Assembly: GCA_900314225.1 (NCBI GenBank)
Contig: OMUM01000188.1
Span: forward strand, 1 to 5,515
Direction of reading: 5' to 3'
Origin: an uncultured bacterium
GTDB taxonomy: Bacteria > Bacillota_I > Bacilli_A > RF39 > UBA660
Length of the DNA: 5,515 nucleotides
Below are positions 5,129 through 5,515 of this stretch, piece after piece. Every line of letters starts with the position of its first letter. The stretch's first letter is position 1. The notes beneath the pieces were generated by a model that saw only the letters and a list, made by a program, of their open reading frames with translations, had not been told where the DNA came from and did no database searches. Both the position numbers and the translations under genes were made by a program.

Positions 5129-5160
5129 AAAAAAAAGAACGTGTTTAACGTACCTTTTTT
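5129..5160 (-). terminator. Intrinsic terminator of the 96-residue gene, overlapping its 3' end
   Basis: In minus-strand RNA, positions 5160-5148 pair with 5142-5130: four pairs next to the loop, one T/T mismatch, one G:C, one G:U, then six A:U pairs; the loop is TAAAC. Eight Ts (5136-5129) form the tail. The proximal arm is the last four sense codons (Lys-Lys-Val-Arg) with adjacent bases, and the TAA stop is in the loop. Six Ts at 5155-5160 suggest it could also stop plus-strand transcription. Confidence 0.7.
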
Positions 5161-5435
5161 GAATCTGTAGATAAGTTTAATTTTTTTAACTCATTTTTTA
5201 AACTAATATTTATGGAATTTGCTAGTACTAATTGAGATTTAATATCTCCTGACTGTCTTTGCTTTTCAGTATATTTAGCATATTTTTTTTGCATATGTGA
5301 GAACTCTTCTTTTGTAGATACTATGCTTTCCTTTTTTGTTGATGAATATAACTTATCTAAATAATAATTATTAATATTATTAATCAAATCTTTATTTTCT
5401 GCATCAATTGTTGATAATATTTCTAATATTTCCAT
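5145..5435 (-). CDS. Small helical protein of unknown function
   Basis: The 96-residue protein has no Cys, Trp, Gly-rich motif, signal peptide or membrane segment. Its content is rich in Lys, Glu, Asn, Ser, Leu and Ile, and nearly all of it is predicted by eye to be alpha-helical. Stretches such as EILEILSTIDAENKDLI (2-18) and SQLVLANSINISLKNELKKL (67-86) have a heptad-like spacing of Leu/Ile, consistent with a short coiled coil or a helical bundle. I do not recognise a family. The gene is judged real because the ATG at 5435 has a strong AAGGGGG ribosome site 6 nt upstream, a good promoter (TTTACT-17 bp-TATAAT) and a terminator at its end. It is a separate transcription unit from the membrane protein gene downstream, although both run in the same direction. 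Phasin-like, chaperone-like or structural roles are all possible and none is supported. Confidence 0.75.
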   Translation of the reverse strand: MEILEILSTIDAENKDLINNINNYYLDKLYSSTKKESIVSTKEEFSHMQKKYAKYTEKQRQSGDIKSQLVLANSINISLKNELKKLNLSTDSKKVR

Positions 5436-5459
5436 ATATATCCCCCTTCTGCGTGGAAT

Positions 5460-5488
5460 ATTATACTACATTTCTTGAAAAAAGTAAA
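5460..5488 (-). promoter_or_regulatory. Promoter of the 96-residue gene
   Basis: On the minus strand TTTACT (5488-5483, four of six matches to TTGACA), 17 bp, then a perfect TATAAT (5465-5460). Predicted start is near 5453, giving a leader of about 18 nt with AAGGGGG. The first base of the -35 is the last base of the stem of the upstream terminator, and the rest is in its T tail. Confidence 0.65.
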
Positions 5489-5510
5489 GAATTATCTTTT
5501 AGATAATTCT
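5478..5510 (-). terminator. Intrinsic terminator of a minus-strand gene beyond the right edge
   Basis: A perfect 10-bp inverted repeat (5488-5497 and 5501-5510) has a 3-nt loop; on the minus strand it is followed by TTACTTTTTT. The upstream gene is outside the window. A TAG at 5511-5509 might be its stop codon, which would put the stop at the foot of the hairpin as in the ligase gene, but the frame cannot be checked. Confidence 0.7.
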
Positions 5511-5515
5511 ACAGT

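Noticed and set aside
1..5515. Mycoplasma-type code with TGA as Trp
   Set aside because: All Trp codons seen are TGG, no frame needs TGA read-through, and TGA ends the DUF192-like gene.
1..5515. Defence island, CRISPR array, transposon, riboswitch or tRNA
   Set aside because: No spaced direct repeats, transposase motifs, terminal inverted repeats, tRNA-like cloverleaf or long structured leader were seen. Leaders are too short for a riboswitch.

Overview
The window looks like a chromosomal stretch from an AT-rich, low-GC Gram-positive bacterium of the Bacilli/Firmicutes type, possibly one of the uncultured gut Bacilli lineages. Supporting signs are strong Shine-Dalgarno sites, sigma-A-like promoters (several with an extended TGnTATAAT -10), intrinsic terminators made mostly of A:U pairs, and a yebC of the Bacillus type. 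All five tryptophan codons in the predicted proteins are TGG, and one gene ends in TGA, so the genetic code is standard and a true Mycoplasma is unlikely. The lineage is inference.

Layout from left to right: the first 15 codons of a minus-strand gene cut by the left edge (1-45); a long-chain acyl-CoA ligase-like enzyme (114-1922, minus, GTG start); the translation factor/regulator yebC (1996-2715, minus); a divergent small DUF192-like gene (2802-3125, plus); a two-domain HPt-receiver phosphorelay protein (3128-3928, minus), tail-to-tail with the DUF192-like gene and 2 bp away; a membrane-anchored extracytoplasmic protein of unknown function with four cysteines and a probable internal repeat (4083-5066, minus); and a 96-residue helical orphan (5145-5435, minus). 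The terminator of a further minus-strand gene lies at the right edge.

The genes do not form an obvious pathway and are not one operon: nearly every gene has its own predicted promoter and terminator. I see no mobile element, CRISPR array, tRNA or rRNA, and no gene-free stretch above 160 bp. The gene content is mostly ordinary. The most striking signal is the architecture between genes. Terminators of upstream genes abut or contain the -35 element of the next promoter; at 1943-1987 the -35 lies in the terminator loop. Predicted leaders are only about 10-20 nt. Some terminator hairpins are built from the last codons of their own gene, and a minus-strand terminator-like hairpin lies inside the opposing DUF192-like coding sequence. 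All promoter and terminator calls were read by eye and have no experimental support here.
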